From contig CM077674.1 in the NCBI GenBank assembly GCA_039707655.1, forward strand, positions 237,561,904-237,625,903: a stretch of DNA of 64,000 nt, in the 5' to 3' direction. The notes under the pieces are model-generated. The model ran no database searches, was not told the DNA's origin, and saw only the letters and a list, made by a program, of their open reading frames with translations. This stretch comes from Elymus sibiricus. Taxonomy: Eukaryota > Streptophyta > Magnoliopsida > Poales > Poaceae. Of this stretch, positions 32,726 through 43,717 are shown piece after piece. How positions within the stretch are numbered: the first letter of the stretch is position 1; each line of letters begins with the position of its first letter. Position numbers and translations under genes: made by a program.

Positions 32726-33440
32726 TGGCGCTCTACGCGACAGGACCCAGTCCCCAGGTAGGCTACAGCCGTCGTTGGTATGCCAGGTCGCGATGCCGTG
32801 GTCAAGGCCAGGAGGTGAGCGGCCCGAGGTCCGGTAAGAGCTCCTGAGGCGCAATGCTCAGGAGGTCCCCCTCAGCGTGCAAGCAGCTACCTAGAGTTTG
32901 AAAAAGCAAATGATAATGCCAGGGCGAGACTTGGAGAGGGAGATGGGGGAGTAGGTTCTGACGTTCTGCGTCGGCAGAGCCCGGCCCCGCGCATACCTCA
33001 GCCGCCGTTGGCCACGACCGGAAACCAGGACAAGAACAAGGGGTGAGGGGCTACGTGGCCAGTTAGGCCCCTGGGTCGCGATGCCCAGGGGTCCCCCTTG
33101 ACGCCCAAACGAACCTCAGAAGGGTGACCTCGAGCTACGTGGTTGCGATCGATACTCAGAGGTGACTTATCTTTCTACGGACTCGATGCATGATGCTCCA
33201 CCGCACCCCTGCGGTTGTGCAATTGGGCGTGGCTCGCGCCGGTCTCCCCCTCAGCTCTGGTTGGCGCTCTACGTCCTTGGGTCCAGACCCTCGAGCAATG
33301 CTCAGCCTCCGCTGGTATACCAGGTCGCGATGCCATGGGCAAGGCCAGGGGGTGAGGGCTCGAGAGCCAGTAAGGGCTCCTGAGGCGCGATGCTCAGGGG
33401 CTCTCCCTTTAACGTGCAAGCGAGTAGCATCCAGGGAAGT
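32726..33440. repeat. Three degenerate tandem units downstream of the B3-like ORF
   Basis: Units around 32726-32896, 32960-33130 and 33260-33440 share the order: ...gttgg..., ccaggtcgcgatgcc or gggtcgcgatgcc, gctcctgaggcg or equivalent, and a run like aggggtccccct then cgtgcaagc. Spacing is uneven (about 170-300 bp). Confidence 0.55.
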
Positions 33441-33810
33441 GGCTAGCACGGCCACCCTTGTCGAACTCCGGAGGTCCCTGCATGCTAATCTAAGAGAGGA
33501 GTTATTCTGATCGGCTTCGTGTGTATTCTGCCGCCATTGATCCTTTCGTTAGAATGCGAGGGCACTCAGGACCTGGTGAGGTGACGCTCGCAGAGCTGGC
33601 TGCTGGTCAGAGCTTAGACTCTCAGGTTTTTCAGCGCTACAGGGACGGACCCGAGCACAGGCACCGTGCCGACAATTCTGTGAAATGAACAACTGTTCAG
33701 CTTTCAACACGTGAGAGCCGTGGGTGATGCCGGGGCATTAACGAACAAGCGATAACCGGAAGATAGAGTAATGCTAGGCAAAACTTGATAAGAGCTAAAA
33801 ACAATACACG

Positions 33811-33955
33811 CCACAGGGACAGGCCCGTGTGGCTTGGGGATGATGCAGCCCGAGGGGCGCCCCCAATTTGCAATGGAACAAAAAAAATGGTAGGCATCGT
33901 AGGGATGGACCCACACGGCCTGGGGATGATGCGGCCCGATGGGCGCCCCCAAATG
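33811..33955. repeat. Two-unit tandem repeat
   Basis: The block gcttggggatgatgcagcccgaggggcgcccccaa recurs about 115 bp later as gcctggggatgatgcggcccgatgggcgcccccaa. No coding role seen. Confidence 0.65.
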
Positions 33956-34258
33956 AACGAAAAATGGAAAATGTCACCTGGCACCATGTCTGAAGAGGGG
34001 GTTGAGGTAGCTGAAGACGCACGTTGTTGAAGCCGTTCCTCACGAGCCACTTGGCTCCTGAGCCTCGTGAGGTTTCCACGGTCCAGGAGGCTCATGAAGG
34101 ACCAGTGCTTCCTCCATCATAATTTCCTGGCGCCTGGCCTCGCGAGCCGCCAGGACGTCCCACATGCGATGCTGGTGCTAGACAGCGCTGTTCGGCAAGC
34201 CAAAGGGCATGCGAACATAGCTGTGAGGAGGGCCCTCGCACCTACCCACCTGGGACGG

Positions 34259-37101
34259 CTAGAAGAGCTCCTGAGACGTGACTCTACTGAGCCCTGGGAT
34301 GTTGACATAGACTCTCAGCCCCTGCCCTCGTCGGCAGGAGGGGCTGTGCTCGGCGACAGGAAGCGGCACTTGCCTCGCATCGCCCTTGCCTCCTGAAGAT
34401 CCTTGATTGCCTTGGTGAAAAACTCCTGAGTACCTGGCGCCTCGCGCCCTATTCTTGCCTTGCGGAAGCGCGTGCTGAAACTCGCCTCCAGATGGTGCCT
34501 GAGTGCCTCCCTCATGACGTTGGCCAGGTCGGAGGCCCTCCAACGGAGAGCCCCCAAGCCCAGCCTGAGAGGGGCGCCGGGCGCGTCTTCCTATGCAAGA
34601 GGGGAAGGCGCCCCGCTCGAGAGCGCAGGTCCTGAAGTGCGGTCGTCTGGCGTCCCGACCTCCTGAGGCCCCAGGGTGAGCAGCTGCTTCTTCTTCTTTG
34701 GGACGGCCTCAAGTGGGTAGGCAGGGCCTTCAGCATCTGAGCTTTCAACTGCCGCCGCTTGGTAGGCGCGCTCGAGGGAGCACACTGCGTCTTTCTCGTT
34801 GCAGGCGACTGTGATGATGCCGCCGCTTCCTGGCATCTTGAGGACATTGTAGCCGTGGTGGGTAGCTGCCATGAACTTGGCCAGGGCCGGGTACCCAAGG
34901 ATGGCATTATACGGGAGCTGGATGTCGGCAACATCGAAGTCGATGAGCTCAGTGCGGTAGTTCTTGCGATCGCCAAAGGTGATGGTGAGACGGATCTGCC
35001 CTATCGGGGTGGTGGAGCCGTCCGTCACTCCTGAGAAAGGCTTGGTTGGCTGAAGCTGGTCGTACGACACTTGGAGCATGTTGAAGGTTCCGATGGAGCG
35101 GACGTTGAGTCCTGCTCCACCATTGATGAGAGTCTTGGTGACGAGCACGTTGCTGATGGTCGGCGAGCAAAGAAACGGGAGGGCGCTGGTAGCCGCCGCG
35201 CACTTGAGCTGGTCAGTTGAGTCGAAGGTGACAGCGTACTTGGACCACTTGAGGGGGCGCGTCGCCTCAAGCTTGGGGAGGGCCGCGTTCACCTCACGAG
35301 CGAACTGCTTGAAGATGCGATGGGATGCTGGGGCCTGAGCTCCGCCCAGGATGCAGGCAATAGCACGAGGTCCTTGGAAGCCCCTAGCCCCATCGTCTTG
35401 GTGTCGATCTTCGTTCCTTCTTGATGGCGGCGGCAATGGAGGAAGGCCAGCGTTGCCTTGTGGCCGGTCCTCATGAGGCTGATCATGCCAAGGACCCTCA
35501 CGAGGCTGGTCTCCCCAGGGGGCCTCACGAGGCTGGCCCTGCCAGTTATCCTCACGAGGCCGATCATGCCAGCCCTGTCGAGGGTCACGGTTCTCCCAGC
35601 GTCCCCTTCCTCGGCCACCTCCACGGCCGTAGCCTTGGTCACCGCGCTCGGGGCGACGACCGAGGCGTCCATCACGGAGGGCCCTGAGCTCTTGGCAGTC
35701 ACTGGTGTTGTGGCTGTGGACGTTGTGGAAGGCGCAGAACGGGCGGCCGCCCTTGGAGGACTCGGGGTAGTCGCATCCACGCTTCATCTCAGGCTCGGCC
35801 GCCAGCACGACCGGCCCTTTGTGCTTGGCCTCCTTGGTCTTGGTCTTCTTGTCTTCTGGGTCAGCCTCAGGGAGCTCGACGAGCGAGAGGCGTCCCTCTT
35901 CAGCCCTTGCGCACTTGGTCGCAAGGTTGAACATCTCCAGCGCCGAGCATAGGTCCTCATGCATGGCGAGCTCCTCCTTCATCCTGACGTCCCGGACGCC
36001 ATCGGTGAACGCTGAGATGATGGCCTTGTTCGACACCTTGGGGACCTTGATGCGGACGTTGGTGAAGCACTGGATGAATTTGCACAAGGTTTCTCCTGGC
36101 TGCTGCTTGATCCATCGCAGGTCGCCTATTGCTGGAGCGCGGTCTCGAGTCCCTTTGAAGTTGGAGATGAACCGCTCGCGCAGCTCCTCCCAGGAGGAGA
36201 TTGACTCCGCCGGGAGGTTCAGGAGCCACGAGCGTGCACCGTCCTTGAGAGCCATAGGGAACCAGTTGGCCATGACCTTCTCGTCACCGCTCGCCGCCTC
36301 GATGCTCAGCTCGTAGAGCTGTAGGAACTCGGCGGGGTCGGGTGTTCCATCGTACCATGGGGGCAGATCCGGCTTGAACTTGCTGGGCTAAACGACGCGG
36401 CGCAACTCTGGGGTGAACGCCCGGCAGCCCGCCGTGCCTCCGGGCGCCCGTCGTTGAGGTGGAGCTTGGTCGGGGTACTCGTGTGCCGCAGGAGGAGGCG
36501 GCGCGCGACCTTGATGGAGCGGTGCTGGGAGAGCACGTGCCTCGCCCTGGGGCCGCTGCACCACTTGACAGCTTTCTTCATCGCGCGTGGGCGCCCTGCG
36601 GGGCGGACCGCACTGGGGAGCCTCGCGCCTTGGCTCGGGGATGACGTCATGCCGGAGAGGAGGAGGGGGAGCGCCGTGGATCAGGTCGCCTGCCAGAGGT
36701 GGTGGAGGAGGTAGCGAGCGGGACGGTGCTGGAACTTCCCCCGCGGCGCTGACGAGCTCGGCGATGCGGCCGAGCCACTCTTCGTAGAGGTCGTCGGCCG
36801 GGCGGTAACGCAGGAGCTCATGTGCCATGAGCAGTGCGGCCTGCGATTTCGCCGGACCACGACGGGCATGGGAGGACGAAGCAGCCACTGGGGTCGGTGA
36901 CGGGGTTGCAGTGCGGCCGTCGCACCGTGAAGAGGGCGGGAGTGACGAATCTTGCTGCTCGCGGACGACGGGGCCGGTGGCTGCGTCTGTCGCGGGCGAT
37001 GGAGAGCGACGGGGGATGCCGTCGCCTGGAGGTGTGGTCTGGGCCACGCGGGCGGCGTTGGCCGCCCGGCGCTCAGCATGAACTCGACGAGCATCCACCA
37101 T
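34259..37101 (-). pseudogene. Gag-protease of the non-autonomous Tat-type element
   Basis: The ATG at 37101 (MVDARRVHAERRAAN) opens one frame to 34591, with a single TAG at 36388-36390. Domains: a Pro/Ala-rich leader, the gag capsid domain (WLLNLPAESISSWEELRERFI, GETLCKFIQCF, MKEELAMHEDL), a CAFHNVHSHNTSDC zinc-knuckle-like motif, an Arg/Gly/Asp/Pro-rich stretch of about 90 residues with repeated QPREGPW-type units, and the protease. The protease loop reads LINGGAGLNV; the catalytic Asp of DGG is Asn, so the enzyme should be inactive. After the stop near 34591 a further remnant (about 34557-34259, ADLANVMREALRHHLE-like) belongs to the gag-pol linker; RT never begins. Confidence 0.85.
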
Positions 37102-37153
37102 GGGGACGGTGAGACAACGGTGAAATGATCGGAAGAAGAGAGACTCCGACGCA

Positions 37154-37173
37154 CCCCTACCTGGCACGCCAAA
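37154..37173 (-). other. Primer-binding site of the non-autonomous Tat-type element
   Basis: The minus strand reads tttggcgtgccaggtagggg next to the 5' LTR. It differs at one base from the site at 12296-12315. Confidence 0.75.
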
Positions 37174-38036
37174 TGTCGGATTCAGGGCTCCGCAAAACCC
37201 AAGTAAGTTCGAACTCTGGGGTGCATGCGAAGAACTCAACTTCCACTATCTGCCTACTCGTCGTCTCTAAGATCTAGCTCGACGAACTCGAAAGGAAATG
37301 GACACGGATCAGTTTACCCAGGTTCGGGCCACCTTGCGGTGTAATACCCTACTCCTGCTTTGTGGTGGATTGCCTCGAGGTGGGCGATGGATGAACTAGT
37401 ACAATGGTGGAATGAGCTCCTGAGGTGAGCTCTGGCTTGTGTGGAATCGATCGCTTAGCTACGGTGGTGGCTAGCTCTATTTATAGTGGACTTGGTCCTC
37501 TTCCCCCAAAACTTAGGCGGGAAGGGATCCCACAACGGCCAAATTTGAAGGGGAACACATAGTACATCCTATCCTGATGAAAGGTGGTCTTCGCCTGCAA
37601 AGCTTCTTATCCTTACGCCATGGTGGGCTCGGTGATTACCTCCGTCCTGCCGTCCTAGCGGTCTTGGTCTTCTTGCACGGGAATGGAAACATTTGGCTGA
37701 TTCCTTGGGACTCTGCGTCTGCGCTTGCCCCCTTTGCACCAAAGAGGAAACTGTCTCTCTGCGCCCGCTGGCGCCCGCCTGGCCTTGGTCATCATGGCTC
37801 GCGTCATCAGCACCTCACGAGGTGAGGGGCCGCATAGATATCTCCGCTCCTCAGGAGCCAGCCCTGGAGAGCTGCTCCTTCTGGAGGTCTTGGCGCTGTC
37901 CGCCTCGCAAGGCTCGGCCCCTCGAGAGGGTCTTGGATGTTGATGCTGAAGATGGGTCGTACCAAGCCGCTGAGTGGGCCACGCCCTGGGCCGCTGGCAG
38001 GCAAGTCTGGGTAACCCGGTTCCCAGGACGCCAACA
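37174..38036 (-). repeat. 5' LTR (863 bp) of the non-autonomous Tat-type element
   Basis: Same length as, and very similar to, the solo LTR at 29245-30107. Followed by the target sequence atagt at 38037-38041. Confidence 0.92.
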
Positions 38037-39158
38037 ATAGTGTCCATGATAGCTTGTGCTTCTCTGCACCCTGGCATGAACCTCTGAACACCACCTCGAT
38101 CTTCAAGGAGGGCACCAAGAAGAATGGTGATGCCTAGGTACCAGACCGCACTAGAGAGTGCGGGGCCATTCAAAAGCAGGACGATATAAAAGCACTTGAC
38201 CGACTCCATTGCTCTCTCTCTCTCTCTCTCACGCACACACACACTCTCTCCCGCACAAAAATATCAATCCATCACCCCGCAAGCACACACACAAGCTCTC
38301 CCCCTCCTCTCATCCATGTTTTTAGCTCTCTCTTCAAATCCTCTGTCTCTTCTCCTCTCACATGTGCAAAGTCTCAATCGCACGCACGCATCTCGCTCCC
38401 TATATATACATGTCTCCATATTTCTCACAGACCTAACTTCTCCCTCCCTATATACATATCCCTCTCTCACACCCCCATCTCTCTCTCTCTCGTGAGTTTT
38501 CTCTCCTACTCTCTCGCCCACATGTATAGAATATTTCCTGGCCTATGTCTCTCTCTTCCATGGGATGTATATCTCGGGTGTTGCGCGCACACATCTCTCT
38601 CCCGCCATTGCTTCAACTTCATACCCTCTATATCTCTGAGCTTCATTATCACACACGGAGGATTTACACACTGGGATGTCTTGAAATATTGTTTTGGATT
38701 GGATCATGTAGAGTTATGGTTGGTTTTGTTGCATCCAACTAATTAATAATTATGAGATGCATTTAGATTTTCATTCGAGTTGGACTATTTGAGTTCGAGT
38801 TTATTGTGAAGTACTCCTATTGTAGACTTGGAATTCATCTTGGAATTCAACAATGATACTACTATTGAATTGTATGAAGCATTACATTCGAAGTCAATAG
38901 CTTAATATATTTATTTCACAACTACAACAAATAATTAATTCCACAACATTTTAAACTTAGAAAATAGATGTACAACTCCTAATTGCTTAGCCCAATCACC
39001 CAACACGTCAGATGGGGTGTACAGTGTTACAATTTTTTTAGGTCGGCGGCAAAATTTCCCGCTTCCATCGAGGTCTCCCGCGACCCAGATTCGAGCAATG
39101 GGAAATTACTCTCTTACCATTGGTCGTGGCCAATGGATGGTGGTGGGTTGGGAGCTGC
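38037..39158. repeat. Flank duplication, copy 2 (original position)
   Basis: Matches 30108-31223. Beyond 39158 the sequence continues smoothly into the leader of the gene-like unit at 39520, so this copy is the one in its original context. It includes gatataaaagc and a long CT-rich tract resembling a plant core promoter with Y patches. Confidence 0.85.
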
Positions 39159-39603
39159 TTTGGTAACTTCACGTTCACTCTACCCAGCCACCCCCACCCC
39201 CGCACCCAGAGTACAACTCCGTAATCCCTATTTTCATTTTCTACCACCCACCGCAAAATAAACTTCTCCACGGCTCGGCAGCACCCCACAACAAACCGGC
39301 CGTGGTTAGCCGGCCTTGCTGCCCCTCCCCTTCTACATCGGCGCCCTCGTCCACCGCAGCGCATCTGCCTCATCGACAACATCATACGCCGCACTAGAGC
39401 CGGTCCACCGTCACCGTCGCACATCGCACAGGAGCCGCTTCCCCGACGCCCTCGTCCAGGGTCTCGGATCTGCTTCCTGAAAGCCGACGGCAACCGCAGC
39501 AGCAGCATCGTCGGCGACAATGAACAGACTCCCATCGCCTACCATGATGCACAGACGCTGCCGCGACCTTCGTACTCCTCTGCGATTGGTAATGTGTACA
39601 TTG

Positions 39604-39687
39604 ATTCTCTTAGCAGTAGGTGTGCAGTTCTGAATTTGTTCATATATTCTCTTAGCAGTAGGTGTGCAGTTCCGATTTTGTTCATAC
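39604..39687. repeat. 42-bp tandem duplication in intron 1 of unit A
   Basis: Units 39604-39645 and 39646-39687 both begin attctcttagcagtaggtg and differ at only a few bases. Confidence 0.9.
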
Positions 39688-39890
39688 CTACCCTTGAAAT
39701 TTCCTGGCTGCTACTGTTCCGGTAAAAGTAATTGGTTACAGCTTGCATTACCCGATAGAATATGATCTTGTAATTGTGGGTCGCTCCTGTATTACGGTGT
39801 GCTTGCGTAGGTTCTTCATCTCTAACCAGTAGTGTGGCAAATGATTAAAAGTTTTTTAGAATAGCAGGGAGGCGATTCCCTTGTTCTATT

Positions 39891-39976
39891 GACTCAGAAT
39901 GAAACCACGATGTAGTTCTAGCAAAGTTGAATAGACTCAGAATGAAACCACAACGTAGTTCTTGCAAAGTTGAATA
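39891..39976. repeat. 43-bp tandem duplication in intron 1 of unit A
   Basis: Units 39891-39933 and 39934-39976 both begin gactcagaatgaaaccac and end gcaaagttgaata. Confidence 0.9.
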
Positions 39977-40933
39977 GCCACAAAGTAGGATATAAAAAAC
40001 TCGTGCCAACATTGCAGATGAGTGCTTTAATGTTGTCTACAAGATGTGTGAGTATTACTATATTTTTCTTGCCATGTTGGGATTCTTAAACTAGTAATGC
40101 AAACATGCAGAGGAGCAATGAAGACCAAATACAGGATGTTGGGGACATCTTCAAGGAATGTCGCAAGATAAAGATGAGCTGCACCGAACCTGTAAAACGA
40201 GCTTTGGTAAGTAACAACCTTTCAATTACTTTGACATGGTATGTGTCTGGCAGCAGTAGTGAACACAGGACCAGGCCAGGCCATGGGCAAGCCCCGAGCC
40301 GAAAACAGCGTCAAACCATGTTGTGTGCTTGGCTAGGGTTCTTGCCATGCAATCCAGCAGTGTGGCAGATTATTAAACAATATTAGGCGAGATAAACAAT
40401 TGTATGTACACTTGATTAGGCTATCATTTTTAGGATCTCAATTTACTCCCTAGACCAACCATGCCGTAGGATGAAAAACCTTAACCTTTTGTAAATTCAT
40501 GTTGAAGCTAGTCTCTCAAACACGGCTACAAAGGCCCAGGAGATCATCTGGTTGCCAGTTGTTTTGCTGCAGCAACCCTTTGCTTAGCGCACCCCTCAGC
40601 TGGCTTTCCTATTTCGTTTAGCCTTGTGTTCTTTGATGTATATGTTGTAGTTTCTGTAAGCTGGCTCTGCTCGATATGTAATAAGAACAGTCTTAATCAA
40701 CCTAATGCTTTCCTTTTTAGCTTGATGTAGGAAGTGGGTGTTCTCACCCTAGGAGTCTATGTTTCTCCTTTTGAACTCGCTTGTACTAGTCTTGTTTATC
40801 GGGCTTCTACTGAATGGATCTGGGGAGCTCTCACTGTTGATCTAAAAAAGATGTAACTTCATGTCAGGATGCAGTTTGTGCGAGGAGGGAAGTATGGTCA
40901 ACCTCAAGACCAGGTTTTGAGCCTAGTCCTATG

Positions 40934-41041
40934 TGCCAGTTCCCAAATGATGCTACAGTACACACATGGTGCCAGTTGCCTAATGATGCTAGATTAGACA
41001 CAAGGTGCCAATTCCCAGATGATGTTGGATTACTTACAATC
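40934..41041 (+). repeat. Three 36-bp coding repeats (12-residue Cys-Gln-x-Pro units)
   Basis: Units start at 40934, 40970 and 41006, exactly 36 bp apart. Each encodes C-Q-F/L-P-N/D-D-A/V followed by variable residues. The exact multiple of three keeps the reading frame. Confidence 0.8.
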
Positions 41042-41277
41042 CAGGGGAGTCATCAAGTGTTCGTGTCCTCGCGGCTCTAGTAAAGGCTGAAAGAAAGCAT
41101 GCAGCAGCCCTTGAGAATGTAGCTGAGTTCCTGAAGCAGCGAAAAGAGTAATCAGATGCTCTCTTCACCCAAGCCAAACAAGAGATGGAAGAAGCTAGAA
41201 AGAAGCTAGCAGATGCAGAGCAGGCTAAGCATCTCATGCTATCTAAAACCGTTGTCAATCCAATTTTTCATTCATAA

Positions 41278-41789
41278 TAGCTTGGTTCAAATGTTTATCC
41301 AGTCAGCATGCATGTTGTGATATGGGTGCATCGACTGAGATGTGGCAAAATATATATACTTTCCGGGTCATGGAGTAACTTACATTATTTCCAGAACAAT
41401 AATAGACAAACCATTGGACATGGTATAGTTCCTTGCAAGTTCAACTTTCACATCAAACTAATGTGCACATATATCTTCACATTCATAGATAATGTCCACA
41501 ACCAACTAATAGCCATAGTTGAAATAGTTTATGCATCTTAGTGATTCACTTCAAAGCTAAAAAAATGTGAGGAGAATTAGAAATAAAGTGAAATCTCTAG
41601 TTTTTACTACTAACATCAATGCTTCTCCAAAGCAACATTTAGTTCAGAGCCAAAACACAAAGTCCCACTGTGAGCATTGATTAAAAAGTTGCATTTTCTA
41701 CCAATGGCGGAAGAGGGGCTCCCGTGTAATTTTGTGGAGTTCAATTTGTGAGAAAGACATGCATGAGATGGGGGTGCGAAAGAGAGAGT

Positions 41790-41820
<31 letters not shown>

Positions 41821-42769
41821 TAGAGAGAGACGGGAGTCGGGAGGGAAGGGGGCGAAAGCGAGAGTTGTGTGTGTGGGGGGGAGAGTTTGTCTGATCGGTA
41901 AACAAAGGATTAATTTCAGTTTTGGAACGAAAATGAAGAGGGAAGTGAGACCCTGACAGACGGTGTGTGTGCGAGAGAGAAAAATTATAGTGGTAGGAGT
42001 CATATGTGGAAACATATACGGTGTGTGAGAGACCCTGAGAGAGAGAGAGAGAGGGAGAGATAGAGAGAGATAGATAGAGAGAGAGAGTGCCGAGAGAGAG
42101 AGAGTGCCGAGAGAGAGGGAGAGAGATACCAGAGCACGATAGAGACGTGAGATGTAATGAAAGCCGAGTGATCTATAGAGGCAGAGAGACTGAGAGAGTG
42201 TGTCACCTCTCGAGAGAGATAGTGAGAGACTGCGTTTGTGAATAACATAAACATGTCGTGAGTGTGCGGGTGAGATGGAGAAAAGAGTGATAGCTATACG
42301 AAGGAGCACGTGAGAGAGACCTATAGAGAGATGGCCATGAAAGGAGATTCAAATATTTAGTCGTGTGTATAAAAGATGTCAATATAACAGGGATTCAAAT
42401 ATTTGATTTTTTTAAAAGAAAGGGATCTTCCCCCGGTTTCATTAACGAAACCATATAGTCGTGATATCAAATATTTGAAATAGAGATGATGATACATGTA
42501 ATTCATACTTGAAGCAATATTTATCTATTGAACATGCATATTGATTTGAATTTGGGCACATGTATGTTATTTAATTTCTTGATATCAGTGATCCATACAT
42601 TTGAGTTGAACATAAAAGGGGCATAATTCTTTGTCGTGCTTTTGAATATATATAAACGATGCATAGAGATTTGTATTAGAATACAAAATGGATCCTGCCC
42701 GAAAAAGAAGAATACAAAATGGGTTCAAATTGAGTTGGCACGGTCCTAAAATTTGAACGAAGTGGCGAA
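41278..42769. other. Spacer between units A and B, with (GA)n-rich block
   Basis: 41790-42330 is a long, impure (GA)n/(GT)n tract, similar in character to, but of opposite strand polarity from, the CT/CA block in the flank duplication. The long Ser/Leu-rich minus frames here are repeat artefacts. No gene supported. Confidence 0.7.
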
Positions 42770-43466
42770 ACACCCAGTCCCTCCTCTGCCTTAACCAAAT
42801 TTTGGGAGATAGAAATTACTGCCTATCCCTGACACGCAAAACCTGTCGGCTAGAATAGGGGTAGGTTTGTAATTTTAGTCAAACATGACATAACCGCCTT
42901 TCACCCCTGATTCATACACAGTGAGCGGCAACGGTTGGCACCAAAACAAACTCTCCTCGCCCGAAATCGCTCTCGGGAAATATTCGGGTGATGCAAGATT
43001 ACCGTCCTACCCCCAACAGACGAGATGTCTGAAATTTTAAACGGGGGCTAAGTTTGTAGCTTTCTGTCATTTGAGACAAGCGCGTCCCAAAGACCTGGTT
43101 CCCCTGCCTCTCTCCCTCCATTTCCACATTCGTTCTCCCTGGGCACCAAAACACCCTCTCCACCCCAGCCTCCTCCGTCCGCCACCCCATCCACCATCGT
43201 CCTCCTCCACCATGACGGAGCTGATACCCTGACGGCCTCGTCCATTACAAGAGATCAACGACTCTCATCCACATCGCCGGACCAGGATCCGTGCATTGCA
43301 TTCTCTCGCTTCATCCGCGTCGTCGTCCACCTTGCTGGGGCCGCTCCTACTACCGTCTCATCCACCACGCCGGGACATATCCCCCGCCACCACCGTCTGC
43401 TCTCTCGGATCTGCTTCCACGCCGCTGACAGCCATCGCAACCGCATCACCCTCAACATCTGAGCAG
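42770..43466 (+). promoter_or_regulatory. Leader/promoter region of unit B, related to that of unit A
   Basis: CT- and CCACC-rich leader with the shared string ctcggatctgcttcc (43408-43422; the unit A counterpart is at about 39464-39478), followed in both by a ccg(a/c)..gcaaccgca segment and an Arg/His-rich first coding exon. The relation suggests duplicated promoters or first exons. No clear TATA box chosen. Confidence 0.45.
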
Positions 43467-43717
43467 ATGCCTACACGGCACCGCAAAAGAGGCGGTACTA
43501 TTTCATATCTACTCTAGTTATTTATCTCTGCCAGAAAATAGATCGCCACTACTTTACTGTGATTTCTTGTCCATCACTTAGAATCTTACTTGTTAGTTGA
43601 AAGCAAACATTGGTTACGAAGTAGCCTCTGTCCGGTTTGCACCTTTAGATCCCCCATGGCACGCTCAACACTACACTCGCAATGCTTATGGTTTTCCCCT
43701 TTTATAACTACCATCAC

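Larger units (their letters stand above)
31222..38036 (-). mobile_element. Non-autonomous Tat-type gypsy element with truncated 3' LTR
   Basis: Minus-strand element: complete 5' LTR 38036-37174, primer site 37173-37154, gag-protease, a region lacking RT and integrase, a plus-strand B3-like ORF, polypurine tract near 31412-31398 and only the first 176 bp of the 3' LTR (31397-31222). The cut end joins the flank duplication through a 2-bp gc overlap. The internal region is 5776 bp. No pol domain beyond protease was found, so it would have depended on an autonomous partner. Confidence 0.85.
39520..41277 (+). pseudogene. Transcription unit A: multi-exon coiled-coil protein (transposon-related)
   Basis: Gene model by eye. 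Exon 1 is 39520-39588 (ATG, 23 codons, donor gtaatg). An exon at 40111-40206 is flanked by a gcag acceptor and a gtaagt donor; it has 32 codons including EDQIQDVGDIFKECRK. A further exon runs from 40868 (after gtcag) to TAA at 41275-41277. These exons end or begin in phase 0, which supports them. The last exon starts DAVCARREVWS, then holds three 12-residue repeats, then after a probable frameshift encodes a helix (VRVLAALVKAERKHAAALENVAEFLKQ), a nonsense TAA at 41149-41151, and more heptads (QEMEEARKKLADAEQAK). I recognise no enzyme. Position and style suggest a TNPA-type transposon gene. Confidence 0.5.

Noticed and set aside
32726..33440. CRISPR-like repeats
   Set aside because: Units are long, degenerate and unevenly spaced in a plant retroelement; no short regular repeat-spacer structure.
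35289..35952. Plus- and minus-frame ORFs overlapping the gag region
   Set aside because: GC-rich shadows of the repetitive Arg/Gly/Pro part of gag-protease in other frames.
41698..42309. 203-codon Ser/Leu-rich minus-strand frame
   Set aside because: Arises from an impure (GA)n tract that lacks stops; no start context or similarity.
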